Source of the DNA: Stromatinia cepivora | Taxonomy: Eukaryota; Ascomycota; Leotiomycetes; Helotiales; Sclerotiniaceae | Length of the DNA stretch: 64,000 bases | Assembly: GCA_014898415.1 (NCBI GenBank) | Contig: RCTD01000015.1 | Location: forward strand, 124,001 to 188,000 | Direction: 5' to 3' | Shown: positions 51,861-64,000 of the stretch, piece by piece | Position numbering within the stretch: position 1 is the stretch's first letter | Layout of the letters: the number at the start of each line of letters is the position of its first letter | Notes under the pieces: model-generated | The model's input: only the letters and a program-made list of their open reading frames with translations | Told to the model about the DNA's origin: nothing | Database searches by the model: none | Made by a program: the position numbers and the translations under genes

Positions 51861-52894
51861 CTTTTCTATACAATTCCTTAAAAGGGTTTATACCCTACAA
51901 AACCCTATACAGGTATACACCGAAATATATATGGGAATGAAAGGAAGATGTTAGTAAGCCAATAGACAATATAAATATATGTAATACTTATATATATATA
52001 AAACATAATAGATTAGTTTTTGTATAAACAAAAGAAGGTCTATTATATATTCAAACTAAAATATTGAAATCCATGAATACTTATCGGCGTAAAATTGATT
52101 TCGATATTGGGGATTATATATAATTCAATATGAAAAGTTATCTTATCTAAAAATCATTCAAAAAACTGGACTTCCTAATTCAAGAAAGATTCAAGATCAT
52201 TAATCGATCTAGAAACTCTTTTAAATTTGAACTTCTGATTATAATAAAAATTTATTCTATTTTCTCTTCAAATCGATTATACAAGGTATATAACGATCTT
52301 CTTCCTAATTAAATACTCGAATTACTTTTATTTATTAATATAACTGATAATTCGGAATAAAAAGTGAAGAAGATCCTAATAATAAAGAAAATATAAAAAA
52401 CCTTATTATATAGAATCTTATGGTTTAATAATGATATCGATTTTATCTGGTATCCTGTTTCCAATTTTAAAACATCATTATACCTTTTGCACGATTTTCA
52501 TCTGGCCAATCTAATATTGCCTAATCCTTCCAATCGATTAATTGATTGAATAAAACTTTATAAAAACGGAAAGGATAATTATAATTATATAGATGATGAT
52601 TTACCTATAAAATTAAGGGAAAGAAAAGTGTTCTTCAATTCAACAGATTAGATGTTATGATTTTATAATGGTATATACATATACGATTATGAAAGGATCA
52701 AAAACTTATATAAATTCGAGGGAATTTGATTATATACATATATAACCTGAGCTCCATATAATAGACAAACTATCACCACCAAGAAAATACGAAGGTAATA
52801 TATTTCAAAAAACTTATGCCTATGATCATTTCAAAAATCATGCAAAGGGAAGCTTGAATATGGTAAGAATGAAATGTAATGTCACCTTTGTCGA

Positions 52895-53215
52895 TTTCGT
52901 TCAATTTGGTCGATAATTTTGGTCAATTTGGTCGATTAATTTGGTCGATTTCGGAATTGACCATATTAACCATTCATTATTATTATACCATAATTCAACC
53001 TCCTTCTCTTTTTTATTGAAACTTTTTCCTTTCAGAGGTTCCCCAAATCAAGAAGAATACAAATCAATGTTAATTTAATCAATTGATGAACGATTTGATC
53101 GATTTGATCAATTCATTCGTTATTTTGGTCAATTTGATCGATAATTTTGGTTAATTTGATCAATTTCCAGTAAATTGACTAAATCAACCAAAATGATCAA
53201 TCTAATTGATTTAGA
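52895..53215. repeat. GGTCAATTTGGTCGAT-type repeat array in the A3 3' tail
   Basis: Clustered direct and inverted copies of TTTGGTCAATTTGATCGA-like units, the counterpart of 18,640-18,960 in A1. It belongs to the segment that A2 lacks. Confidence 0.7.
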
Positions 53216-53311
53216 GTTCATAAACCTTTACAAAACCTAATTTCCGATGAAATAGTAATAGAACAAAAGAGTGAAATACTTGAGGGCAAGTTTTTCCAAA
53301 GGGGAGGGTAG

Positions 53312-53395
53312 TATTACGAATTGTGAATTATAGGAGATTAATTATATAATACCTTTTATCTCCTATATCAATTTATAAACTAATTATCTATATAT
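53312..53395 (+). repeat. Truncated 3' LTR of A3
   Basis: The first 84 bp of the family-A LTR, strongly mutated (TATTACGAATTGTGAATTAT), cut by the LTR of D. Confidence 0.85.
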
Positions 53396-53687
53396 TGTGA
53401 AAGAGGTAGGTCGAGATACGTGCATCCCAATAGCACGCTACAAGGGGAAATAGGAATTGGAATTGATCAGATTATATTGTAAAGGTTTCAAGTAGTAAAA
53501 CTAATAGGTTTAGATAATGGTTTGGGTTGTACACAAATAAGGTACAAAAAGACTAATAGAAAAACGATTGATTTCTTTCAAGGAGAAGGGAGTAGAGCTT
53601 TCTCTTATATTTAATTACGAAGAGTTATATGATTATATAACTACGAACTAATTATATATTAGATTTTGATATTTCAATTTTCTTATA
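53396..53687 (-). repeat. 3' LTR of D
   Basis: Matches the solo LTR at 19,831-20,124 in inverted orientation over about 292 bp. More mutated than the solo copy. Confidence 0.85.
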
Positions 53688-53859
53688 TCCTTTTCCTTCC
53701 CGGAATATATATTCTATTTAACCTTAGAACAATTACAAAAGATAAAAATCAAAAAGATTAAAAGATAATTAGATTAAAGAAAGCTAATTAGAGTATTAGT
53801 AAATTAAAGCAATGAGTAATTTTTAAGATTGTTTTAAAAAAACAATATACTTTAGATTC

Positions 53860-56800
53860 TTATTGATTCAAATTTGCTTCTATTATTTCTTTACCAAATT
53901 CGATAAGAATTTCAAATTCCTGAGAAATATTCTTATTGTTCTTTTCATTTCCGGTTTTTCTTGAATATTTAATCGAACGTTTTGTAATAGACTTTGTACT
54001 TATAATCAGATTTTTTGATAATTCTTGAATACAATTTGAATAACAAATAGGGACTTTTGGTATTATAGATTTTTGTTCAGTATTGAAGGGGTAATCCTTT
54101 CTTTTATTATTAGATTTTATAGAAGATTTCTTTATTGAAGAATAATTCATCTATTCTTTATTTAATTTATAATCTGAATCAGGGATTAAAATAGTATCTT
54201 GTATTCCAGAAGGTTCAATTGGGGATGGATTGGATAGTATTACAGATTGATTCTAAATTGGTTTTCGCTTTGCGATTTCTTTTTCCTTTTCAATAAACTT
54301 CTTTAATATAGATTGAGATTTCTCAATAAGAGATTCTTTATCAATTAGATTCACGATCTTTCAATTGCTAGTATTTTCTTTGTCAAGGAATTCATTATCT
54401 TCGAGATCCTTATTATAAAGAGCTTTTTACTTTTATAAAGGTATATTATAATCTATAAATAATGATCGATCTTTTCATTATTTTTCTTTATTTTGGAATA
54501 TTTCAAATTGGATAATTAGATCCGTTATTGCAAGATTATATTATTGTTTATATTAGAATTCGAATTCATTATCATTGATTTCGAGCAATCTGTTTATTAT
54601 TCTTTTTACAATATTAGAATTCCAAGATAAGTATTTTAAAAGGATTATAAAAAGATGATCTTATAGAACAAAATTGATATTAAAAGAAAAGAATTAGGGG
54701 ATATAAAGATTTTCTTTATTAAATTTGTTTAATTTAAAAGGGACAATCTGATTTTAGAGAAATCTTTGAAGGTTTTTGTAGGAGTTATTATTCTCTATAT
54801 TTTTTTTGTTCAAAGTTATAATTAAATAGGAGATCAATACCAAAGTCGATTTATAGGATCCAGAAGAGCCGGTATATCTCAAAATGGTATTTAGTCGAAT
54901 TACAATTACTCGGGATTCAGATCTAACTAGAATCCTTCAATGAAACTGATTCTTTTATTCGATTTTCTGGAAAGCTTTTCTTTTTATTGTTTAATCAAGA
55001 TTATACTATAATTGACGAATGAAAGAATGCTTTTTTAGGAATTCCCGAATTAAATTGTCGTTGTTATTTAATTTATAAGGAATAAGGATTTGATGCTTTT
55101 TATAGGAGCTTTTAATTGATTCTTTTAGTTTAGAAAAGTTGATCATAATAATCATTCTTTTTGAAGCTTTTTCTTGTTTACCCTTGAAAATTAAATGGAA
55201 AAAGTCAGAAAAGGAATAACAAAAGTTAAACTTTTTATTATAATCAGGAAAATGTAATATAGGTAAAGGTATTAATATAAAACGGAACTCTTTATTTTCC
55301 TGAATATAGATAACGGTATACTACAAAGTAGGATTGTATCTTAAAAGAAATTGAATAATCAAAAAGTAATAATTCGGGAATAAATTTTTTTTAAAAACTC
55401 TACAGAAATATTATTTATAAATAGCGAGAATATCTTTGTAAATATTTTGTAAATCGAATTTATTTTTTTATTCGAAAATATATTGAAATAAAGGGATATA
55501 CAAGGTAAATTGGTTTTTAAAGGATTCTTTGTTTGATAATCCTAATAAAAGAAGATTATTTTTGAAAGCTTTATTAAAATCAAGGAAATAGAAGTTTTTT
55601 ATTGAACCGAATCAATTAGAATTGAAGATTTGTTTTGATCATTTTAGAGTTAAGGATTGATACAAATAGAACCAAAAGTAGAATACCTTTATCAATTTCA
55701 TTTCATTAATATGTTTTCAGTTTTTAATAATAATAATTAATTTGTTTTATAATTCCTTAACCGAAATATACTTCGATTTTAGATCGAAGAGTTTTATTAA
55801 AATATACAAATAATATATATATAGAATATCCATAATGATTTGTTTTCCCAATAATATAATAATTCTCCATCCTATTTGATCAGTAATATATTTATTATCT
55901 ATCAAAAAATATTATCCCTTTTTAAATTGATAATCTAAATCACAAAAGCAGTTTTTCAGCTTTTATAAAGAATTTAAGATTATTTTAAAATTGTCGAAAA
56001 CTGAATCGTCATTGTTTGAAACAAATTCAATATTGTAATCAATTATACAATAATAAAATATAAATCTGTTCAGAATGGATAGATAAGAAGAGGCTTTTTT
56101 CGAAAGGTCAAAATGATAATCTTTCTTTTCCTATTTGTCGATATTTGCAATTGCAAATTCCGAAATTGGTACAATCACTTGAAAATAAAGAAGTCGGTGT
56201 ATATAAGGGGTATCTGATATAATAACTACTTTCAATTGTTCTTTAATATTAGATTCCTTTTTATTATTATTATTATTGAAGGATACCGGGGCAATTTCTG
56301 TAATAATTATTTCGCGGATAGACTTATCCCTTTGTTGAATTTTAAAAGGGTTTTTGCTTTCATAATATTCTTTCAGAAATCCGAAATTATCAAAAATAAA
56401 TTTACAAATTTTAAGGACAGGATTCTATACAAAATTGTAAAAGAAAGATATTTAATCTTTTTTGTTCTTTATATTAACTTTTATAATAAATTTATATATA
56501 ATATAGAAATCTATAAAACCATACTTTTTGGCTTCTTTGTCTTTTTTTTGTATAAGGTATTCAGCTATATATCTGTTCAGAAACTTTATAAAGATTTGAA
56601 GATTAAAACAAAAGATACAATAAATTATATCCATTCTTATTAAAATATTATTTAAACTTATATTTTCTGATTAAAAATAAACAAAAGTTTTTTCTTAGAT
56701 AATTATCCAAATTCTTTCGAGATTTTTAAGATTTTCTCTGGTTTTATTATAGTGTTATTCAACAAATTTAATTGTATTATTATTTTTAGCAAAATAACCG

Positions 56801-57330
56801 ATCTTAAAGAAATCAATTGTTTTATAAAGCTTTTGATCTTCGATTCGATTTTTTATTTCATTTACAAAATCTTTAACAAAATCAGTAATATTTATAGAGT
56901 AATTAAACCATTATTTAAAAGTATTATATTTTTCTTTAATTTCAAGAGTTTCAATGAATATAAATACTTCGATTTCGCTATTAAAGGAATAATTCTTGTA
57001 TTGGATAAGAAAAGGGATATTATTACCAATAAAGCAGGAAATTATAACCTGACTAGATTCTTCTTTAGATATTATATCAAAACTTAAATAAAAGTTTGTG
57101 TAAATAATAAAATAAATATAAATAAAGAATTGATAATTTCAAATTAAATTATTAGAGAAAATAGATTTAAAAAGAAAATATTGAATTATTCAAATATTGT
57201 TTAGGAATTGTTCACAAGTTATTCAAAAATGAGGTTGATAGTAAAATAAGTTTTTTCAAAGAAGATTCAAATACTTTTTTCCTCCTAAAGATTATAAAGC
57301 TTTTTTTGTCGAACTTTTTAATTGATGATC
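53860..57330 (-). pseudogene. Long unidentified coding frame of D, downstream of integrase
   Basis: One minus-strand frame can be read from about 57,330 to a stop at 53,860-53,862, over 1100 codons, without a frameshift that I could see. It is interrupted only by scattered TAA, TAG and TGA codons of the kind made by transitions from CAA, CAG, CGA or TGG. The longest uninterrupted pieces are at 56,452-56,634 and 53,860-54,150. The N-terminal third is rich in aromatic and hydrophobic residues. The middle has FKNQFTLYIPLFQYIFE-like and RLNTILRYTGSSGSYKSTL stretches. The C-terminal 150 residues are Lys/Ser-rich. I do not recognise the family. Its place matches that of an env-like or accessory third ORF in other gypsy elements, which is inference only. 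Confidence 0.55.
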
Positions 57331-57559
57331 AAAAGCTTGTAATAATAATTCTTTTTTGATTTATTATATTTATTATATTTATTCTTTTTCTTCTAATTCT
57401 ATATCGTTTTATAATTGGACAAAGAATAATCCTTAATTGTTTGTTATCTTTTGTTTGGAAAACTATAGATATTTAAAAATTCAATTCTTTTGATTTATTT
57501 ATTTATACAAATCCTTAGAATTATTATTTACAAAAAGATCTGAGTATAAGATATATTTC

Positions 57560-57890
57560 TTAAAATAAATATCTATATAAATTTCATCAAACGGAGTATT
57601 ATTTATTTCTTCAAAAGTATATATAAAAAGACCCTTCAACTTCTTTGTTATTTTATAAAATCTATACCATTTGAAAACAAATTTTGTATTACAAAATATA
57701 TCGATTTTTGATTAGAGATTATAATATAGAATTATATCTCCAATTCGAATATTCTTATTCAATATTTTGTAATCGAAATTATATCAAAGTTTACCATCTT
57801 CTTTATAATATTATTTACAAAGGATTATTTCTTCAATATTTTCATCTAGCATTTTTAATTATTGTATTTTAATAATTAATAAATCTTCCT
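57560..57890 (-). pseudogene. D integrase C-terminal region
   Basis: Minus-strand fragments KNIRIGDIILYYNL, FVFKWYRFYKITKKLKG and YTFEEINNTPFD fit the integrase C-terminal pattern (KxGDLVLL, W.GPYRI, YxLEELDGT). The preceding catalytic core, expected at about 57,900-59,300, is too degraded for me to place precisely. Confidence 0.6.
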
Positions 57891-59639
57891 GAATTTATAT
57901 ACTTTCTTAATCAAAGATTCTTTAAATTATATACATAATTTCAAAAGATAATATAGCTTTCCGCCTGTAAATCAATTCAAATAATATTTTGTTTATCAAT
58001 TTATAAATTGAAATACAATCAACGAATAATATTATTTCCAATTATTCAGATCATTTACACCTTCTTTATAACAAATAGGAAAGTATTTCCGCGATAGAAT
58101 AATAACCTTTTTCTATTATTCCATTGATTTATAAATGATAAACTAATATCTTGATTTTATCGATTCTATATTTTTCGCAATAAACAAATATAATATCTTT
58201 ATTTTCAAACCCTTCATTCATAATAACTTTTCCAAAAAGATTATAATGATAAATTACTTTATAAAGGAACTTAATAATCATTTCCGAAATAGTATTCTAT
58301 AAGGTTTTAGCTTTTACCCAATTATTCAGATTTTTTTATAGAACAACGAAAAATTTGAATCTATAATCGTCAAGCATTTTTGTAATATCTATATCAACTT
58401 TATATTAAATATTTAAGATTTAAATAACAATTATTGATTCATTTGTTTGTTTGAATAATCTAAATTAACAAATAGAATAAGAAATCATTTAATTTTTTAT
58501 ATCCTTATATATCCTATTCCATCAATAATAATTATATATTTTAGTATATAATGATTTTAAACCTTTATAACCCAATTCTTTATATATTCAAACTATAATT
58601 TTTGTCTTTTCGATTAGATTATCATCTATTATTATATAAACAGAAAATAATCCATCTCCCTGGATTCTGAATAAATAGTGATCCTTTATATAAAAATTAA
58701 GAGTTTTTTTTTGAAAACTTATTAATCCTTTATTAATATATTTTTAGGTTTTTGTAATATAATAATATACTAAACAATTATTTGTATCCTTTCATTTCCG
58801 TTTTTCAAAATTTGAAACGATCTTAAAATTTTGGAACCATTTATATTCATCATTAGATTTATTCATAATGAATTCAGATCTACAATAATCGAATCATTAA
58901 TATCTTCTTTATATTCCTTATCAATATTATCCAAGACAATTCGTGATCATTATGATAAGGTATTTGCAATAGTGTTTTTGTTTCCAGGAATATATTTGAT
59001 ATTAAAGTCGAAAAGTTTGATTCAAATAATCTATTTTATAATTAAAATATTAGATAGATTTGTATTTACTTTATTTAGTTAAATTATAAATATATTTGTA
59101 TCAGTTTTTAGAAGGAAATAAACATTATAAAGATTTCTTTTGTATTTTTGTAGAGCTTTGAATATTCCTTTGTATTCTTTTTTAATAATATTATAATTCT
59201 GTTTAATATGATTTTATATATTATTCTTATATTTAGTAATAATACAAAGCTTATTATTGTATATTTGATTTAAAACAGTTTCCTATTCTATTAAGTTAAT
59301 ATCAATAATGAATATAATGGTTCCGGTTCCAAATAAATAAATCAATAGAAAAAGGATTGGGATCGAAATTAATTTGTTTTTTAACAAAATCATTATAGTA
59401 TCATAATTAATAGTTCAAATGAATTCTATGTTTTTCTTTAATAATATATAGAGAGGCTTTATAATAATGGCGAAATTTTTTATTCAAAATCGATAGAAGA
59501 TATATACTTTAAGGAATATTCTAACTTTATGGTTGTTCGAGTAAAATGGTTATTCAAGTATCTTGATGATTTTGGCTGTATCGGGATTTCTTCTTTTAGA
59601 ATTGGTATAATAATCTACAATTCGGATTCCATCATAATA

Positions 59640-60260
59640 TCATTTGGATTTGATATCGATAGTGTATCCTGTATATTCAATGTGTTCTATTGTAATGTTC
59701 AGGTTTTTCAGGTACTCGATAACGAACTTCCTCAATCCAGATTCAACTTTAGTTTCATTGTATCGAGTTCTGGGACCCTTAATTTCAATATCATCCAAGT
59801 AAGGCATGGTAATATTAAACATGATATCTTATAGTATCCTTAATATAATCCTTACAAATTGAACAATCGAATTAGTAGTTTTTTATAATAGAATAATGAA
59901 TCTTATTAAACCAAAAAGGGTTATAATAATAATGATATCTTTACTCTTCTTATTTAAAAATATTTGATCATATTTAAAAAAGAAATTAATCAAGAATATT
60001 AATGAATATTCAATTATTTATTCTACAAATTCCTTTAAATTTGAAGGTATATTTGTATTTCGTAAAGTTACAATATTTGCTTTTATTATTATAACAATAA
60101 TACAATATTTATCAGTCTCACTCTTCTTAATTAAGTACCAAAGGTTTCAATACAATCCTTCTCCTTCCTTTAATACATTTCGCTTGATATAGTCTCTTAT
60201 CATTTCGATAGTTATTGATAAGAAAGCTTTAGGGGGTACGAAACCAAGAATTTATTAGGC
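59640..60260 (-). pseudogene. D reverse transcriptase remnant
   Basis: Minus-strand reading gives VPPKAFLSITIEMIRDYIK (about 60,240), a degraded central palm, then FNITMPYLDDIEIKGPRTRY (59,822-59,760), an intact YxDD-type catalytic box with LDD, and VIEYLKNLNITIEHIEYTG. This is typical of one fungal Ty3/gypsy lineage whose RT carries PxLDDIxxKGP. The intact piece is only 60 codons. Confidence 0.82.
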
Positions 60261-61096
60261 TTTATATAGTATTATCTTGATAATCTATAGCAAAGCAATT
60301 AAAGATTTAATATTGCTGGCTTTCGTTTAATCAAAAGCTAATACTACTTTTTGATTTTATAATAATATAAGGAAAAGTTCCTTTTTATATTTTCAAAATA
60401 TATCTTCAATATTTAATAATATTAAATGTTCTTGTATCAATCGAAAACCTTCAAGTCTAATATCGAAGTGCGATATCAAATACTTCGAAAAGGGATTTGA
60501 TAATTGATATTTAAAATGTTTTATATATTCCAATTCTAATCAATTAGGATTACCTTTTGGGATCTTTTTATCGATATATTCTATTTCGTTTAAGGGTTTT
60601 ATTTTGTTCTTCTTTTTCTTATATATATTATTAATCAAAATGAGAATTTCGGATTTGATATTAATTAGTTTTTTTCAGATATCGTTTTCTATCTTAAATT
60701 CTTCCAAATCGAAATAAATATTATTAACAACAAAGTATTCTTGAAATCCTTTTAATTCTGAATCTTCAATATTATCAAATATATCTTCGATATTAAAATC
60801 AAGATTAATTCGAATGGTATTTATATTAAGCTCTACAAAATTTAAAACCGTTTTAAAATTTAGAATACCAATCAGAAGTTCTAGAAAATGATTTTTAACG
60901 AATTCTTCAAATTTCTTTTCACTTTTAATAGTATTTAAAACTTTTAAAAGATCATCGATATAATTCCTAGGATTTGTATCATCTATTCTTTTCCTAACTT
61001 TTCAAGACCAATCTTTATAATATTTGCTTTGCATTTTGATCTAATCACTCAACAATCAATTCTATTAATATTATTATCATCAATAATCTATACAAT

Positions 61097-61400
61097 CTAT
61101 TTATCTCCTTTATATTCAAAATCGATCTTTTTTATAAATAGATATAATATCCCCAATAATAATAAATCCTTAATATTATTCAAGATAAAGATATCAATAA
61201 TATTCTTAATTCCTTCAAAATTGATTTCCATATCTTTAATCAATTTATACAAAATGATGGCATTCCCATTAGGGGTGATCATTATCGCCTTATATTTATA
61301 TATTGTAAGTCCCAATTCTCTTACAACTTTCAGGTTCATTATATTGATTATCGATCCCGAATCGATAATACCATTAACCTTGATATTCTTATCTATAAGA
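61097..61400 (-). pseudogene. D aspartic protease
   Basis: The minus strand encodes a retropepsin-like domain: the catalytic DSG (61,363-61,355) in GIIDSGSIINIMN, then VVRELGLTIYKYK, MEINFEGIKNIIDIFIL and LLLLGILYLFI. The order matches the fungal gypsy protease (VDSGSxxN ... LLLGRPFL). It would process the Gag-Pol polyprotein. The frame is largely open here. Confidence 0.8.
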
Positions 61401-61438
61401 GTTACAATAATAATAGATATATTATATATTTCTTTTGA

Positions 61439-64000
61439 TTAATAATTAAAGGAAGTGTTTAAATAATTAATAGTTATTAAGATTATTATAGCTTTTTCGA
61501 TAGGAATTTCTGAATTTCTAAAAAGCTCTTTTTGTTTTTCGATATCTACAATTGATACTTTCTTAAAAGTTTGTTTAAGAAGATTTGGTATATATATAAG
61601 AACAATCCCAATTATTATCGGGATTTCGATTCTATAAATCCATTCCAAGATTTCTATTAAGGATTCTATAATATAAGTAATGATTAATACTTGCTTTTTT
61701 ATTCTTGAAAATCTAATATAAAAATTAGATGTTCTATCCTTTTGTATTATACCATTCTTATCAGATTCAAGAAGGTTCTTTTTTTCTTGAGATTCTTTTG
61801 CTTTATCTTCTTCGCTTTCGTTAATATCTATAATTTCATCTTTATTGAAGAATTCTTTCTTTAATCTCTCTTTTTCAATTTGATCCATTATTCTAAGCAA
61901 TATCTTTCGAAAAATACTTAACGATTTTTGGGATTTATCAATTCTATTTTATCCTATCGATTTGGACTTTTTAAATGATCGGCTTTGTAATCTTAAGGTT
62001 TCTTTAAGCTGAATAACTATATTAATATTGATAATTTCCCCTCTTCAATAATTAACATTATTTACAAATGTATCTTTTACGATTTCGATATTAGAGATTC
62101 CGAGATTTGATGAGTTATCCTTAATATTAAATTTCTTTAGTCATTTCTTTTATTAATTAAATCTATAAGTTTTTATATGCATTTTAATCTGATAACTTTT
62201 TAAAGAATCCTTTTGCCTGAAGATTAAAGAAAAATTAAAATGTTTTTTGGGATCAAATATAAAGATTCTGTATTCATTATAATGATATAATTCAGTATTA
62301 ATATTATCGATCTTTTTAAAGCAATTTTGTTTTATAATATAATTATCATTATAAGGAAATCTTCTAAAACAATAATAATAAAGATAATCCTTTTTATAAA
62401 TTTCATTTATATCAAAAAGAATTCCCTTTTGTTTATTTTGAATAGAATAATTATTATATCTTGTATTACTTTCTTAATAAATAATTTGATATTGTAATAA
62501 CGAAAAGGATAACTTCGAATCCTTTGTATCTTTGATTTTTGCTTTTAGATGATTTATATTAAGTTTATCCAAAAGGTTAATGATTTCATTTATAATATCT
62601 TTTATTTTCTATCCTTAAGAATAAGACTTTATATTGGTATTGGAGACAAATAGGGTTTTCATATATTCATATACAATCTGAGAAACAATAATCTGATGAA
62701 ATTTAGGTTTTTTGTAAATTCGGGCGATAGAATCTTTAGAAAAGTATTATTTATAGATTTTGTTCATTATTCTCTTGAAGTTTATAAAAACAGGATTATC
62801 AAAATCAACTTTAAATTATTTAGTAATCTTTTTTCTTATTTGGGTATACAGGCCATATAGGAATATCCTTCTAGTTTCGAATTTGATAATTATATGATTA
62901 TCAATAAATTGAATAGCTGAAAATACGAACTTAATAATATAATCCTTTATCATTGTTGAATTTATATTATAATTTCCTTCATTCTTGTTATATTAATTAT
63001 CAACAAATTAATTAAAAAAATCTCGGGTATCTGTTATTTGCTGGATATCATAATCACAAAAACATCGGAATAATATTGATCTCAATTTTCCTTTCCAATT
63101 ATATTTAATAGAATTATATTCCAGTATAAATTTGATTTGAATAGTAATAGTATAATTGCAGTACCAAGGAAATCAAATTCGTATTTCCTTATCGGATATA
63201 CTACAATCAACTTATAAGGTATTCCAAATTATAAGGAAGTCAGATATATCGATCCCATTAAAAATAGGGGTAGTAATATTCCTAATATATAATATAATAA
63301 GGAATATATATATATAATCTTTAATATAAATAACAAATGGAATTTTTGATAGATTTTGTTATTATTAATTTACTTCTTTTCCTTTCTTGATTTTCTTTGT
63401 TTTTTTTTCTTTTTTAATAGGATTTTTATTACTATTAATAAAAAATTCTTTAATAGATTTAAGAGAATTGATAATTGAAATAATAATTTTATTTTTTAAT
63501 CCTTGAAAAATATTTTGTAGAAAACTCAATTTTGTAAATAGATCAAAGTTATTTATTATATTATTATGATTTGATTAAAAAGTATCCGATTTATTAAAAT
63601 CTAATTCAATATTTGATTCTCGATAGCTTTCAATATTTATAATTTTCTTTTGATAAATCTCCAAAAGAAAGGAAAAGATATATATAATCCTTTTCAAAGT
63701 TTTCCTTCTTCCAAAAAAACATATAAATCTCAAACCCTTTAACTAAAAGTTTTTTAAAATATATCTTAAATTTTTGATTATCAATATCAAGGATAGTAAT
63801 TTAGTATATTATATTCAATTCTTTCTATTACTTCAATATACATTTAAATATTCAAATAGTTCTAAAAGTATATAAAATATTCAAGGTCCTTCAATATAAT
63901 TGATTGTATTCAATCAAGGTCGTCTTCGGAATTGGAGTTTTCTTATTCGCAAAAATAAATAATTCGTTTACAAGTAAAGATTTTATTATATTTAGAATTC
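61439..64000 (-). pseudogene. D gag-like and linker region, partial
   Basis: The 61,900-61,439 stretch is open for 153 codons and ends YLNTSFNY just before the protease. It is charged at its start and has an LIEILEWIYRIEIPIIIG segment typical of the gag-protease linker in this gypsy lineage. From 62,000 to the window edge the minus strand is coding-like but heavily interrupted, and I could not place a capsid or zinc knuckle. The element's 5' LTR is outside the window. Confidence 0.5.

Larger units (their letters stand above)
44118..53395 (+). mobile_element. Ty3/gypsy retrotransposon copy A3, carrying element E and broken by element D
   Basis: The 5' LTR (44,118-44,399) is complete. The 3' LTR starts at 53,312 after an AAAGGGGAGGGTA purine tract but only 84 bp are present before element D begins. 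Gag, RT, RNase H and integrase align with A2. Element E is inserted at 46,384. Mutations on this copy look mainly C to T on the plus strand, the opposite of A2. The rest of its 3' LTR should lie beyond the right edge. Confidence 0.9.
53396..64000 (-). mobile_element. Large Ty3/gypsy retrotransposon D, minus strand, 5' end outside the window
   Basis: Its 3' LTR is at 53,396-53,687. Just inside it the minus strand reads GGGAAGGAAAAGGA, a polypurine tract that fixes orientation. Going upstream on the minus strand come a long frame of unknown function (to about 57,330), the integrase C-terminus (about 57,560-57,890), RT (59,640-60,260), aspartic protease (61,097-61,400) and gag-like sequence (beyond 61,439). 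More than 10.6 kb are visible, large for the group. RIP-type stops occur throughout. Confidence 0.85.

Noticed and set aside
56236..57087. Plus-strand open frames rich in Phe, Ile and Tyr in element D
   Set aside because: Antisense of the continuous minus-strand frame of D; AT-rich codons on both strands make such shadows common.

Overview
The window looks like a filamentous ascomycete chromosome, most likely a leotiomycete of the Sclerotiniaceae (Botrytis/Sclerotinia/Monilinia type). Short GT-AG introns, a Zn2Cys6 regulator, a fungal hybrid histidine kinase and a family-11 xylanase very close to Botrytis Xyn11A all point there. It has two compartments that meet abruptly at 11,293.

Compartment 1 (1-11,292) has ordinary base composition. 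It holds the N-terminal part of a Zn2Cys6 transcription factor (minus strand, running off the left edge), a seven-exon hybrid histidine kinase (plus, 3,367-8,040), and a two-exon secreted GH11 endoxylanase (minus, 8,746-9,532). Two small inverted-repeat elements (9,766-9,890 and 10,735-10,933) lie upstream of the xylanase. The kinase and xylanase are convergent. Nothing shows that the three genes work in one pathway. The xylanase promoter has a GGCTAA motif of the XlnR/Xyr1 type.

Compartment 2 (11,293-64,000) is very AT-rich and I see no intact host gene in it. It is a nest of transposons damaged by transition mutations of the RIP type (repeat-induced point mutation: C to T on either strand). 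Names A-E are mine. Ty3/gypsy family A has three copies: A1 11,293-19,328, A2 34,706-41,095, A3 from 44,118. Chromodomain gypsy element B (30,918-43,714) has A2 inserted in its RNase H region. B itself sits in a minus-strand Ty1/copia element (C2), whose other part is cut off by A3. A3 carries a small copia-like LTR element (E, 46,384-48,808), and its 3' LTR is interrupted at 53,396 by a large minus-strand gypsy element D that runs off the right edge. Left of this cluster are a solo LTR of the D type (19,831-20,124), two pogo/Fot-like DNA transposons (21,763-23,591 and 27,236-29,419), foldback elements, and a second copia relic (C1).

Boundaries are strong where target-site duplications could be read: GTATA for B, ATTAT for A2, CAAGA for E, CCGTT/CTATT for A1, and TA for the DNA transposons. 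The most unusual signals are: outer edges of the elements spared from mutation; opposite strand bias of mutation in A2 and A3; a more than 3-kb sense coding frame of unknown function downstream of integrase in D; and a reading-frame conflict at intron 2 of the histidine kinase. GC and mutation statements are by eye, not computed.
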